From an uncultured Clostridium sp. (lineage in GTDB: Bacteria; Bacillota; Clostridia; Oscillospirales; Butyricicoccaceae): 64,000 bases of DNA. The notes beneath the pieces were generated by a model, which was not told the origin of the DNA, made no database searches, and worked only from the letters and a program-made list of their open reading frames with translations. Positions 52,082 to 60,056 of this stretch are shown here, one piece after another. Numbering within the stretch: position 1 is the stretch's first letter; each line of letters begins with the position of its first letter. Location of the stretch: NCBI GenBank assembly GCA_947427035.1, contig CANEGK010000001.1, positions 1-64,000 on the forward strand, given 5' to 3'. The position numbers and the translations under genes are program-made.

Positions 52082-52461
52082 TCTTCCGCCTCCTCTGCCC
52101 GGCGCAGGATTTCATACAGCTCGTCGATATCCTGCCTGCTCAGCGCCTTTTGCCCGGCCATGGAAGAGACCATCATTTGCAGGCTTCCGCCGTAAACTCT
52201 GGCCAGAAAGCTCTCCGTCTCGCGCGCAGCGGCGTCTTCACGCAAAATCACGGGGTAATACTGGCGCGATCGGCTCCCTTCTTCGAAGCGGACGGCCCCC
52301 TTTTCCTCCAGCCGGGAGAGCATGACGAACACCGTATTCTTTTTCCAGCCGGTTTCCTCTTCCAGCGCCTGCACCAACTGCGCGATGGTGCGCGGCGACT
52401 TTTGCCAGAGCAGGTTCATAAGTTTCCACTCCCCGTCCGACAATCCTACCTTTTTCTGCAT
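52078..52461 (-). CDS. BlaI/MecI/CopY-family transcriptional repressor
   Basis: 127 residues: a winged-helix N-terminal domain (LSDGEWKLMNLLWQKSPRTIAQLVQAL... WKKNTVFVMLSRLEEKGAVRFEEG) and a C-terminal helical dimer domain containing the expected proteolysis region (FLARVYGGSLQMMV). ATG 52461 is chosen for GGAGGG; the frame is open to 52536. A perfect 13-bp inverted repeat over its promoter (52481-52521) is a likely operator, giving autorepression relieved by the M56 protease. Confidence 0.92.
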   Translation of the reverse strand: MQKKVGLSDGEWKLMNLLWQKSPRTIAQLVQALEEETGWKKNTVFVMLSRLEEKGAVRFEEGSRSRQYYPVILREDAAARETESFLARVYGGSLQMMVSSMAGQKALSRQDIDELYEILRRAEEAEE

Positions 52462-52480
52462 ATGGATTCCCTCCGCGTCA

Positions 52481-52521
52481 ACATTTGTTGTCCTTAGTAT
52501 ACCCGTTTGGACAACAAATGT
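52481..52521 (-). promoter_or_regulatory. BlaI-type operator: perfect inverted repeat over promoter
   Basis: ACATTTGTTGTCC (52481-52493) and its exact reverse complement (52509-52521), centred 28 bases apart, near the TACA-N-TGTA type boxes of BlaI/MecI. On the minus strand TTGACA (52524-52519), a 17-bp spacer and TATACT (52501-52496) form the promoter; the repeat covers both elements. Confidence 0.8.
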
Positions 52522-52535
52522 CAACCTGTTATGCA

Positions 52536-52569
52536 AAAAAATAAAAACGGCGCCGCCGCTTTTATTTTT
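52536..52569 (-). terminator. Terminator overlapping the tetR stop
   Basis: A-rich/T-rich stem about 52536-52550 with 52556-52569 round a CGG/CCG core; the tetR TAA at 52562 lies in it. Confidence 0.6.
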
Positions 52570-53233
52570 CCCTGTCGTTTATACGCCGTACTTTTTTGAC
52601 GACCGCGCGCTTTGACACGCCGCCAGGCACATATTCGTCTTTCAAAAAGTTGCGAATCAACCACTCTGTTATTTCGCGCTCATGCCAGCTGCTGTCCCAC
52701 ATATCAAGGCGGTATACCAGCTTGAAAATCAAAGAACTTGTCACCAGATGAAAGGCTGTCAGCGTACGATCATAGCGCTTCATATCCAAAATGCCCTGCT
52801 CGGCGTACTGGCCAAAGGTATATTCATACGCCTTGAGCGACTGAACAAAAAATTCCCGCCAGGCCACATAGCCCACTTCATCTTTGAGAGCGCCGGCAAA
52901 AATACTGTTGATCACCCGGTGCGACAGCTCGTCACGAAAGCCATAATCGAGCACCTCGCTGCGTACAAACCTGCAAAAAGATTCGACTGGATTGCGGTTT
53001 TTATTGCATTCAACGAAGTTGTCCAAAATGGCGTCGTTAATGCGATCAAAAAAATACCGGTAATATTCACGAAACATATCGCTCTTATTTTCAAAATAAT
53101 AGGCGATGCCGCCTTTATTCAAAAAACTGCGCTGCGCGATGTTGGAAAAGGTCACGGCTTCCACGCCTTCTTCGGCAATGATATCCGTAATAGTGTCCAG
53201 AATTAGCTGACGGGTGTCCTTCTGCGCTGCCAT
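52562..53233 (-). CDS. TetR/AcrR-family transcriptional regulator
   Basis: 223 residues: an N-terminal HTH ([52 protein letters not shown]) and a helical ligand domain. ATG 53233 has AGGAGGTGA upstream. Divergent from the peptide-binding lipoprotein gene with a 150-base gap that contains a palindrome (53300-53316), so it may control that gene. The ligand is unknown. Confidence 0.9.
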   Translation of the reverse strand: MAAQKDTRQLILDTITDIIAEEGVEAVTFSNIAQRSFLNKGGIAYYFENKSDMFREYYRYFFDRINDAILDNFVECNKNRNPVESFCRFVRSEVLDYGFRDELSHRVINSIFAGALKDEVGYVAWREFFVQSLKAYEYTFGQYAEQGILDMKRYDRTLTAFHLVTSSLIFKLVYRLDMWDSSWHEREITEWLIRNFLKDEYVPGGVSKRAVVKKVRRINDREK

Positions 53234-53299
53234 GCCTTTCACCTCCTGCCACCTATTTTTAACATTATACACAATTTTTTCGCCAAAGAAAAGCCTTGT

Positions 53300-53316
53300 T
53301 TTGAATCCCGTTCAAA
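53300..53316. promoter_or_regulatory. Palindrome in the tetR/SBP divergent region (candidate operator)
   Basis: TTTGAA-N5-TTCAAA between the two genes, near the -35 positions of both. A TetR operator is a reasonable guess, not shown. Confidence 0.4.
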
Positions 53317-53344
53317 TTTTCCGAACTCCGTTTGCGCGCTGCTG

Positions 53345-53353
53345 TGTTATAAT
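53345..53353 (+). promoter_or_regulatory. Extended -10 of the SBP gene
   Basis: TGT-TATAAT with no clear -35, 31 bases before ATG 53384. Confidence 0.5.
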
Positions 53354-53383
53354 TTCAGCATATCAAAGAAGGAGGCTCAATTT

Positions 53384-54955
53384 ATGAAACGCTTTTTTGC
53401 CCTGCTCCTTATCTGCTCGCTTTTATTTGCGTTGGCGGCAGGCTGTTCACAAAAGGATCCCGCTCCCGATGACGGCGCACAGCAGTCCTCCGAGGATGCC
53501 AACCAGCCGGACGAACCGCAAAACACCGGCGACGATGACGTACCTGACACCTTTACCTACCTGTTCATCTTTGACATCAACAACCTTGACCCCCACAACT
53601 CGACGGGCGAGCCCAACTTCACCCTGTACAACAACGTATACAGCCAGCTGGTCTTTTACAGCGGCAACGACGGCACTATCGAGCCGCAGCTGGCCGAAAG
53701 CTGGGACATTTCCGACGACGGCCTCGAGTACACCTTCCATCTGCGCAAAGATGTCAAATGGCACAACGGCGACGACTTCAAGGCCAATGACGTCGTGTTC
53801 AGCTTTAACCGCGCGTCGACCTCGCCTTATGTTTCATACTTGACTTCGATGGACAAAATCGAAGCCCTGGACGATTACACCGTCAAGCTGACCCTTAAAT
53901 ATCCGTACTATCCCATTTTGACGCAGCTCGGCTCTCTTTCTATTGTCAATGAAAAATATGTAACGGAAGTCGGCGAAGGCATTGCCGAAACCATGATGGG
54001 CACCGGCCCGTACCGTTTTGTCGAGCATATTGCCGCCGACCGTGTCATCCTTGAACGCTTTGACGATTATTTCGGCGGCCCCGCTCCCATCAAAAACATC
54101 GTCTGCCGCGTTATTCCCGACACCAACACGGCGGCCATTGCCATTGAGTCGGGCGACGTCGACTACGGCACTTTGAGCGCCGCTTCGTATGCAACGCTTA
54201 AAGACAACCCCAATTTGCAGATCGATCTGCGCTCGATCAATGGCGTCACCTTCTGCTGTATGAACAACCTCGTTGCCCCCTATGACAACCCGCTGGTACG
54301 CCGCGCTTTTAATATGGCCGTCGACCGCCCGAACTACATTGCCATCTGCGAAGAGGGCATCGGCAAGCCGACCTGCCACATCTTTGCCGAAGGCTGCGCC
54401 GAATTCCCCAAGGATGCCGGCGAGTATGAGTATAACCCGGAAAAAGCCAAGGAACTGTTGGCCGAAGCCGGCTACCCCGACGGATTCTCTACCACTTTGA
54501 TCTGCGCGTCCATGCTGTCCAATGTCCGCGCTTCCGAGGTTTTGCAGCAGGATCTGGCCAAAATCGGCGTCACTGTTTCCATTGAAAATTTGGAAAACAA
54601 CGCTCTTCTGGCCAACCTGACTTCCAAAAACTATGAGCTGGGCATGTGTGCCGGCGGCTTTGACCCGGTCATGGATCTCTGGCGCGACATCGTCAGCACC
54701 GGCGGCGGCTTTAACTTCGGCGGTTATTCCAACCCCGAAGTCGACCAGCTGTTTGACACGGCGGCAGCCGAGCCCGACGAGCAAAAGCGCGACGAGTACT
54801 ATGCGCAGATCGTCCAGTACCTCTTTGACGATGCCGGCTATCTGCCGCTCATGCTGCACGAGTCGGCTTATGCCATGAACAAAAAGTTCACCACGGTTCG
54901 CCCGCTGGAAACCGCCAGCAAAGTGCGCTTTGACTGGATTACCCCTGCAAAGTAA
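53384..54955 (+). CDS. ABC transporter substrate-binding lipoprotein (SBP_bac_5, peptide/nickel type)
   Basis: 523 residues. The signal peptide ends with lipobox FALAAGCS (Cys about residue 21), followed by an acidic linker and a full SBP_bac_5 domain ([66 protein letters not shown]). The family binds oligopeptides, dipeptides or nickel. No permease or ATPase gene is adjacent, so it is an orphan receptor. ATG 53384 has GGAGG upstream. Confidence 0.92.
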   Translation: MKRFFALLLICSLLFALAAGCSQKDPAPDDGAQQSSEDANQPDEPQNTGDDDVPDTFTYLFIFDINNLDPHNSTGEPNFTLYNNVYSQLVFYSGNDGTIEPQLAESWDISDDGLEYTFHLRKDVKWHNGDDFKANDVVFSFNRASTSPYVSYLTSMDKIEALDDYTVKLTLKYPYYPILTQLGSLSIVNEKYVTEVGEGIAETMMGTGPYRFVEHIAADRVILERFDDYFGGPAPIKNIVCRVIPDTNTAAIAIESGDVDYGTLSAASYATLKDNPNLQIDLRSINGVTFCCMNNLVAPYDNPLVRRAFNMAVDRPNYIAICEEGIGKPTCHIFAEGCAEFPKDAGEYEYNPEKAKELLAEAGYPDGFSTTLICASMLSNVRASEVLQQDLAKIGVTVSIENLENNALLANLTSKNYELGMCAGGFDPVMDLWRDIVSTGGGFNFGGYSNPEVDQLFDTAAAEPDEQKRDEYYAQIVQYLFDDAGYLPLMLHESAYAMNKKFTTVRPLETASKVRFDWITPAK

Positions 54956-54970
54956 CGCAACGCTTGCTGC

Positions 54971-55006
54971 AAATGGGCGCTCTCACAAGAGAGCGCCCAT
55001 TTTTTG
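54971..55006. terminator. Terminator between the SBP and ACT genes
   Basis: A perfect 14-bp stem, 54971-54984 with 54989-55002, loop ACAA, then TTTT. Convergent gap. Confidence 0.9.
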
Positions 55007-55008
55007 TC

Positions 55009-55440
55009 TCATCCCTGAATATGCACGTTGACCACGCCGTCGATGGCCATCAGACGGCGCGAGACCGCTTCGATGGTGTGCTTCATCTGCCCGGTATGCA
55101 CCGAAAGACTGATGCTGGCCTCTCCGCCCACTGGAATGTTCTGGTTGACAGTCAGGACATTAATGCCCGATTTGGCCAACACGTTGAGAAAGGTGGACAG
55201 CACGCCCGATTGATCCCGCAAAACAGACTGGATGGTCAGGATTTTATCCTGATAGGTTTCCAAAAAGGGCCGGATGCTGTCGCGGTAGCGATAGTACACG
55301 CTGCGGCTGATCCCCACCATTTTAACCGCTTCCGTCACGGTTTTTGCTTTTCCCTGGCGCAGCAGCGATTTGGCTTCACAAACGCCGCGCAGCCCTTCCG
55401 GCAGCGCCGATTCGCTGACAATATACTGCTTTTCCGCCAT
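55009..55440 (-). CDS. ACT domain-containing protein (UPF0735 type)
   Basis: 143 residues: an N-terminal segment with a helix-turn-helix look (LLRQGKAKTVTEAVKMVGISRSVYYRYRD) and a C-terminal ACT domain (ILTIQSVLRDQSGVLSTFLNVLAKSGINVLTVNQ). It resembles UPF0735 proteins that are often near homoserine or chorismate genes; none is here. ACT domains usually bind amino acids. ATG 55440 follows AAAAGGA. Confidence 0.88.
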   Translation of the reverse strand: MAEKQYIVSESALPEGLRGVCEAKSLLRQGKAKTVTEAVKMVGISRSVYYRYRDSIRPFLETYQDKILTIQSVLRDQSGVLSTFLNVLAKSGINVLTVNQNIPVGGEASISLSVHTGQMKHTIEAVSRRLMAIDGVVNVHIQG

Positions 55441-55498
55441 CGTCCTTTTCCCCTTTCCGTCATATCAGCCGCCGATGAAAAATTGTATCTGCACAGCT

Positions 55499-56251
55499 TT
55501 AACCGCCTATCATGACGCCCACGTTTCCGTGCAGGGCAATGCGGACAAGGCCGCAGGCGAGCAGGTGCAGCGGGTAGTACAGATAAAACAGATATTTCAT
55601 GCCGTGCCACCGCCCACGCTCGCCGTTGTAGCGCTTCAGCAGCGGAATGGTAAGCGCTGTACACATCTGCATGACTCCGTAAACCGGGTGAATAAAGACG
55701 GCGTATACAATCGCGTACATGCTTACCCACAGCATCATACCCGCCATCTGCCTTTTAAAATTCCCACGGTTTTGGCCTATATGGACAATAGCCAGCACGG
55801 CGATGCAGCTCCAGTCTGCACAGAAGGTGACGGGCGCAATGCCCGCCATCATCAGCGTCTTCTGCCACTGCTTCAGACGCCGGCTATCTATAATTACCAG
55901 AGCTATCAAGCCCCAAAACAAGGACCAGATGACGCTGGTCTGGTTGAACACTGAGGTTTTAAAGGGAATAAACGGAATGCCAAAGGCAAAATTATAGGCA
56001 AAATGACTGATGAGTGCAAAGATGAGCAGCCGGGCTGCATATTTTCTCCAATCCCGTGTGTAGTGATATCCTTCGGCGATAAAAAACCAGAAAATCGGCG
56101 CCGCCAGCCGCCCGATGATATGCAGCGCCAAAATCCACCAGTCCGTAGGGTAGCCGGGGTACAGCACGGAAACGAAATGATCGATGGTCATCGCCAGCAT
56201 GGCAATGCATTTTAGCTGATTTCCATTGAATGATTTTCCCTTTGTCGGCAT
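55499..56251 (-). CDS. TraX family membrane protein
   Basis: 250 residues with about seven to eight membrane segments. The N-terminal GNQLKCIAMLAMTIDHF and central FFIAEGYHYTRDW with the Arg residues are typical of TraX/acyltransferase-3-like proteins. The founding member N-acetylates F-pilin, but chromosomal Firmicute members are of unknown function. ATG 56251 follows GAAGGTGA. Confidence 0.85.
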   Translation of the reverse strand: MPTKGKSFNGNQLKCIAMLAMTIDHFVSVLYPGYPTDWWILALHIIGRLAAPIFWFFIAEGYHYTRDWRKYAARLLIFALISHFAYNFAFGIPFIPFKTSVFNQTSVIWSLFWGLIALVIIDSRRLKQWQKTLMMAGIAPVTFCADWSCIAVLAIVHIGQNRGNFKRQMAGMMLWVSMYAIVYAVFIHPVYGVMQMCTALTIPLLKRYNGERGRWHGMKYLFYLYYPLHLLACGLVRIALHGNVGVMIGG

Positions 56252-56434
56252 TTCTTTTCACCTTCACTCTTTATTCTGGCCGGGCCTTTCACACCCTGTT
56301 CCAACGCCATATTTTTCATCATTTTTCTTGAAAACGGTACCAAAAGTTTTTGTTTATTTTACCATGGAAAACTGCGGACTGCAACGGATGTCGCCCTGAC
56401 ATACGGGCAAACTAGCATCGGGAGGCGAAATTTT

Positions 56435-56863
56435 ATGTCACAAACAACCGATTTGCTCAACTTTATCCATCAAAATGCCGAAATGGGCCAAGGTACCATT
56501 GAACGGATTTCAAAGATGGTTTCCGACCAGTCGCTTAAAGACACGCTGGAGCCGCAGCTGGAGGAATACCGCCGCATGTGCATTGCTTCTGAAGCCCTGC
56601 TGTCCGCACAGAAAGCCGATGTCAAAAGCGTCAACCCTATGGCAAAGGCTTCGGCTTATCTGAAAATGAACGCCAATATGATGGCCGACAAAACCCCTTC
56701 GCATATTTCTGAAATGCTCATTGAAGGCAGCACGATGGGAATTGTTGACATCACCAAAAAGCTCAACGAATACAAAGACGCCGACGCGGGCGTCGTGGCT
56801 TTAGGCCAGGCACTGCTTAAACAGGAGCAGAACAACATTGATCGGCTGAAAAAACACCTGTAA
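56435..56863 (+). CDS. Helical-bundle protein of unknown function (ferritin-like)
   Basis: 142 residues, almost wholly alpha-helical, with four predicted helices, e.g. DLLNFIHQNAEMGQGTIERISKMV, LEEYRRMCIASEALL and MLIEGSTMGIVDITKKLNEY. It resembles DUF2383/DUF892-like four-helix bundles. No obvious metal site. ATG 56435 follows GGGAGG. A conserved small clostridial protein by impression; function unknown. Confidence 0.75.
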   Translation: MSQTTDLLNFIHQNAEMGQGTIERISKMVSDQSLKDTLEPQLEEYRRMCIASEALLSAQKADVKSVNPMAKASAYLKMNANMMADKTPSHISEMLIEGSTMGIVDITKKLNEYKDADAGVVALGQALLKQEQNNIDRLKKHL

Positions 56864-56895
56864 TTTCCTGCGCCGGCAGCACTGCGTGCCGGCTC

Positions 56896-56923
56896 AAAAG
56901 CCCGGCGGCGTGCCGGGCTTTTT
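56896..56923 (+). terminator. Terminator after the helical-bundle gene
   Basis: An 11-bp stem, AAAAGCCCGGC (56896-56906) with 56912-56922, then TT. A second small hairpin lies at 56872-56893. Confidence 0.8.
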
Positions 56924-57024
56924 CCGTTCTGACTGCTCTTTGACAAAAGTCCTTCTTTACACATATTTCCTGCCATTGACAGAGCGTGCGCCAGCCTTTA
57001 CAATAATCCGCAGGAGATGATTAC

Positions 57025-57522
57025 ATGACGCCGCAAACCTTATGGCATACCTTGGCGCCGGTTTTTGACAAGCGTTCGCGCGTTTTGATTCTGGGCTCTT
57101 TCCCCTCGCCCAAATCGCGTGAAACAGGCTTTTATTATGGCAATCCGCAAAACCGTTTTTGGCCCGTTATGGCGGCGCTTTGGAGCGAACCCGTCCCCTC
57201 GACGCCCGCCGAGCGGCGCGCTTTTGCCCTTCGCCACGGCATTGCTCTGTGGGACGTCGTCGCGTCCTGCTCCATCGAGGGCGCCGACGACGGCAGCATT
57301 CGCAACGTATCCGTCAACCCGCTGGATATTATTTTATCACAGGCTGATATTGCCGCCATTTTTACCTGCGGCGGCAAAGCATCCTCTCTTTATAAAAAGT
57401 ATTGTCTGCCCGTTACCGGGCGCGCAGCCATTTCTCTGCCGTCGACCAGCCCGGCGAATTGCCGGCGCAGCCTTGCTTCGCTCGTTGACGCCTATCACAT
57501 CGTCCGTGACTACACCGGCTGA
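57025..57522 (+). CDS. DNA-deoxyinosine glycosylase (UDG superfamily)
   Basis: 165 residues. SRVLILGSFPSPKSRETGFYYGNPQNRFWPV is the signature of the TIGR04274 hypoxanthine-DNA glycosylases, with the GNPQNRFW substrate pocket. It ends with the LPSTSPAN motif that replaces the usual HPSP. It removes deaminated adenine from DNA. ATG 57025 follows AGGAGA. Confidence 0.9.
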   Translation: MTPQTLWHTLAPVFDKRSRVLILGSFPSPKSRETGFYYGNPQNRFWPVMAALWSEPVPSTPAERRAFALRHGIALWDVVASCSIEGADDGSIRNVSVNPLDIILSQADIAAIFTCGGKASSLYKKYCLPVTGRAAISLPSTSPANCRRSLASLVDAYHIVRDYTG

Positions 57523-57716
57523 TTGCCCGGGCTTTCTGCTTGCAGGCCGCTTCTTTGACGGTAAGGTATGTTGTAAGACGAAACTGCCCAGCTCGTTGAT
57601 CAAAAATACTGCTCCGGCGGTAAACATAGAGGTTTTGTAAAATTCAAAAAATCTCTTCTAAAATAAGCTTTTGCCGACTTTTCACATACGCTACTCGCAA
57701 CGCCTGCCCGGAAAGC
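57523..57716. other. Non-coding gap
   Basis: Roughly 190 bases after the glycosylase gene. No gene, tRNA or clear promoter is visible; an open frame runs through but looks non-coding. Confidence 0.5.
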
Positions 57717-57755
57717 AAAACCGCGGATAAGCGCCTGCTTATCCGCGGTTTTTTG
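57717..57755 (-). terminator. Terminator after the DUF3343 gene
   Basis: A perfect 16-bp stem, 57717-57732 with 57737-57752, loop GCCT. T-runs on both strands. Confidence 0.9.
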
Positions 57756-57766
57756 TCTTCCGCTGC

Positions 57767-58036
57767 TTAAACTATCGCCAATTTTTCCGCGCAGTCCTGT
57801 CCGTCAATGTGATACAACGCATAGGTTTTCACATCAACTGGAAACCCGTTCCGCAGTGCCTCTTCCAGCGCTGCCTGCTCCGGCTCTTCCACACGGATGG
57901 CAATACCACAGGACGCCGAAATACAGCGCGGCACCGGCATGACGGCATGGCATACCCTGCCTTTCAGATGCTTTTGCGCTGCCATCGCGGCGTGGGTCGA
58001 CTCAAATGTTAAGGCCAGATAGCCGCCCTTTTCCAT
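57767..58036 (-). CDS. DUF3343 domain protein (putative Se/S carrier-like)
   Basis: 89 residues matching DUF3343: an N-terminal YLALTFESTHAAMAAQKHL and a conserved PVPRCISASCGIAIRV with paired cysteines. Members are found beside YedF and selenium genes and are presumed to carry or transfer chalcogen. The ATG at 58036 shares its base with the yedF stop (TAATG), so they are translationally coupled. Confidence 0.85.
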   Translation of the reverse strand: MEKGGYLALTFESTHAAMAAQKHLKGRVCHAVMPVPRCISASCGIAIRVEEPEQAALEEALRNGFPVDVKTYALYHIDGQDCAEKLAIV

Positions 58037-58620
58037 TACAGCGAAACAACCTTGTCGGCATACAGCATACGCTGTGTGATATCAAACATATTGCTGACCG
58101 TGCCAATTTGCAGTTTATCGGCAATGCCAAAGAAATTCAGGCAAGTGCCGCAGACAAGGATTTCAACTCCACGGTTTTGCATATCGCGCAAGTGTTCGAC
58201 GACCTGCTCATTGAATACAGGCAGACGCACACCGCCATTCATGAACAGAATGGCCGATGGCAGCTCGTTTTCCTGTGCAATAGTGTAAAAGTACATCTTT
58301 ATCAGATTGGCGCCCAGTTCGTCATCGCCGCTGCCCAAAACGTCACGGCCGGCAAAGACGACCCAGCTGCCGCCCTTTTCTTCCGCTTCAACACAGCAGC
58401 ACGCTTCGCCGTTTTTGGAAAAGGACACGCGGTAAGCGCCGTCTTTTTCTTCCGTCGCCGCTGTAAAACCGCGGCTGCCGGCCAGCTTCTCCAGGTTGCG
58501 CACCGCCGTCTGATTGTCTACCTCAACGACAAAGGCACTTTCGCCTCCTTCGATTTCTTTCTTTGCCAGAATGACGGGGATCGGGCAGTTTTTGCCTTTT
58601 GCATCGATCAGCTTGCTCAT
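58036..58620 (-). CDS. yedF: Sulfurtransferase-like selenium metabolism protein YedF
   Basis: 194 residues: an N-terminal TusA-like domain (LIDAKGKNCPIPVILAKKEIE; the Cys of the CPxP motif) and a C-terminal DsrE-like domain ending in ILVCGTCLNFFGIADKLQIG with the conserved Cys pair. The two-domain form matches TIGR03527, proteins associated with selenium metabolism. ATG 58620 with AGGAGGA is the true start; the frame is open to 58914 through another gene. No selD or selA is in the window. Confidence 0.9.
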   Translation of the reverse strand: MSKLIDAKGKNCPIPVILAKKEIEGGESAFVVEVDNQTAVRNLEKLAGSRGFTAATEEKDGAYRVSFSKNGEACCCVEAEEKGGSWVVFAGRDVLGSGDDELGANLIKMYFYTIAQENELPSAILFMNGGVRLPVFNEQVVEHLRDMQNRGVEILVCGTCLNFFGIADKLQIGTVSNMFDITQRMLYADKVVSL

Positions 58621-58624
58621 TTTC

Positions 58625-59092
58625 TCAGTCCTCCTGTATTTTGGCGCCGCAGCTGCCGCAAAAACGGGCGTCCGGCGCAAGCTCTGCGCCGCACTGTGCG
58701 CAAAACTCCTTTTCCTGTGCTTCGATTTTTGCGCCGCAGCTGCTACAGAATTGCGCGTTTTTGGGCACCTCTGCGCCGCAGTTTTGGCAGGCCGCCGTTG
58801 TTTCAGATACAGCTTTGGCGCTTTCTTCTTTTCTTTTCTGAATCTCGGCGTACAGCTCGGCGACAGCCTCTTCCGCCGCCTGAATATTGCGGCATTGCTC
58901 CATAACGGTTTCATCGTACTGCCGGCCCTCTAAATACTGGCTGTAAATATACTGGCCCAGCTCTTTTTTCAGCGCGTCTATCGCATTTTCTTCGCTTTTT
59001 GCCCGGCTGGAAAGGCGCCCGGTTTCAATGAGCTCATTGGTTTTATCGCCGACATTTTTGGCCAACTCACCCAATTTATCCAACAGTGCCAT
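58625..59092 (-). CDS. Double zinc-ribbon protein with coiled coil
   Basis: 155 residues: an N-terminal helical/coiled-coil region (residues 1-90) and two CxxC...CxxC zinc ribbons (CQNCG...CSSCG and CAQCG...CGSCG). The pattern is of DZANK-type proteins of unknown role. ATG 59092 has AGGAGG upstream. It precedes yedF by four bases, so these three genes form one operon. Confidence 0.85.
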   Translation of the reverse strand: MALLDKLGELAKNVGDKTNELIETGRLSSRAKSEENAIDALKKELGQYIYSQYLEGRQYDETVMEQCRNIQAAEEAVAELYAEIQKRKEESAKAVSETTAACQNCGAEVPKNAQFCSSCGAKIEAQEKEFCAQCGAELAPDARFCGSCGAKIQED

Positions 59093-59276
59093 TTTACAGT
59101 TCCTCCTTGTTATATGGTTTGATTTTCTTTATCATAGCGTATTTGTCCCCACGGATCAAGAGACGATAAAATAAATTCACAAACGGAACCGGGACTGGCA
59201 ACGGACAACAATCAGCCCGCATATTTTGAGGTTACAGCGGATTTTTACCGCAAACCGTACAAGGGGGTCGCTTATT

Positions 59277-59972
59277 GTGTTTTCATCGCTGCTTCTGTTC
59301 GCCAATACGTTGTTTTTCATGCTCCGCATCTCGCCCGGAGCCGGTTCTTTCCCCAAGCCGCTCAGCGCCCAGGAAGAACGCGACGCCCTTGAGCGGATGG
59401 CGCAGGGCGACGCCCAGGCCCGCAATCTTCTGATCGAACACAATCTTCGCCTCGTCGCGCACGTCGTCAAAAAATATTATGCCGCCAAAGAAGAACAGGA
59501 TGACCTTATCTCCATCGGCACCATCGGGCTCATCAAAGCCATTTCATCCTTTGATGTTTCAAAAGGCGCCAAACTGGCCACCTATGCCGCACGATGTGTG
59601 GAAAACGAGATTTTGATGTACTTCCGGGCCACCAAAAAGCAAGGCTGCGAGGTATCGCTCTCCGAACCGATTGACAGCGACAAAGACGGCAACGCCCTTT
59701 CCCTGCTCGACGTCATCAGCAGCGACGACAACATGCTGGAAGAAATTGACCTGAGTGATCAGCAGATCCGTTTATACCGCTATATGGCCGAAGCGCTTGA
59801 GGAACGGGAGCGCGACATCCTTTTCATGCGCTATGGGCTTTTGGGCCGAAAGGCGCTGACACAGCGTGAGGTTGCAGAAAAATGCGGCATCTCACGCTCT
59901 TATGTGTCGCGCATTGAGAAAAAAGCGCTGGGAAAGCTGTCGCATTGTTTTCAAGACCCTGTGCATCTGTGA
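59277..59972 (+). CDS. sigK: Sporulation sigma factor SigK (pro-protein)
   Basis: 231 residues. It begins with a hydrophobic pro-sequence (FSSLLLFANTLFFML) followed by FPKPLSAQEERDALERMAQGDAQARNLLIEHNLRLVAHVVKKYY, closely matching SigK regions, then region 2 (DLISIGTIGLIKAI), region 3 and the region-4 HTH (TQREVAEKCGISRSYVSRIEKKAL). SigK directs late mother-cell transcription. The gene is continuous: no skin element interrupts it. Start GTG 59277 behind AAGGGGG; the frame to 59226 is not needed. The long N-terminal hydrophobic part needs processing by SpoIVFB, which is not encoded here. Confidence 0.94.
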   Translation: MFSSLLLFANTLFFMLRISPGAGSFPKPLSAQEERDALERMAQGDAQARNLLIEHNLRLVAHVVKKYYAAKEEQDDLISIGTIGLIKAISSFDVSKGAKLATYAARCVENEILMYFRATKKQGCEVSLSEPIDSDKDGNALSLLDVISSDDNMLEEIDLSDQQIRLYRYMAEALEERERDILFMRYGLLGRKALTQREVAEKCGISRSYVSRIEKKALGKLSHCFQDPVHL

Positions 59973-60027
59973 AGCTTTAAAGAGCGCTTAACCGCAGTGT
60001 CTTTTCCGTCTCCGCCCTGTGAACAGG

Positions 60028-60056
60028 GGCAGGCGGCCCCTACTGGGCCGCCTGCC
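60028..60056 (-). other. G+C-rich hairpin overlapping the end of the SLH gene
   Basis: A perfect 12-bp stem, 60028-60039 with 60045-60056, covering the stop of the SLH gene. No T-run follows, so a processing or stability role is as likely as termination. Confidence 0.5.

Noticed and set aside
58621-58914. N-terminal extension of the yedF frame
   Set aside because: It runs through the zinc-ribbon gene in another frame and is Arg/Lys/Ala-rich; yedF has a strong start at 58620.
59277-59972. A skin-type interruption in sigK
   Set aside because: The sigK frame is continuous from the pro-sequence to region 4.
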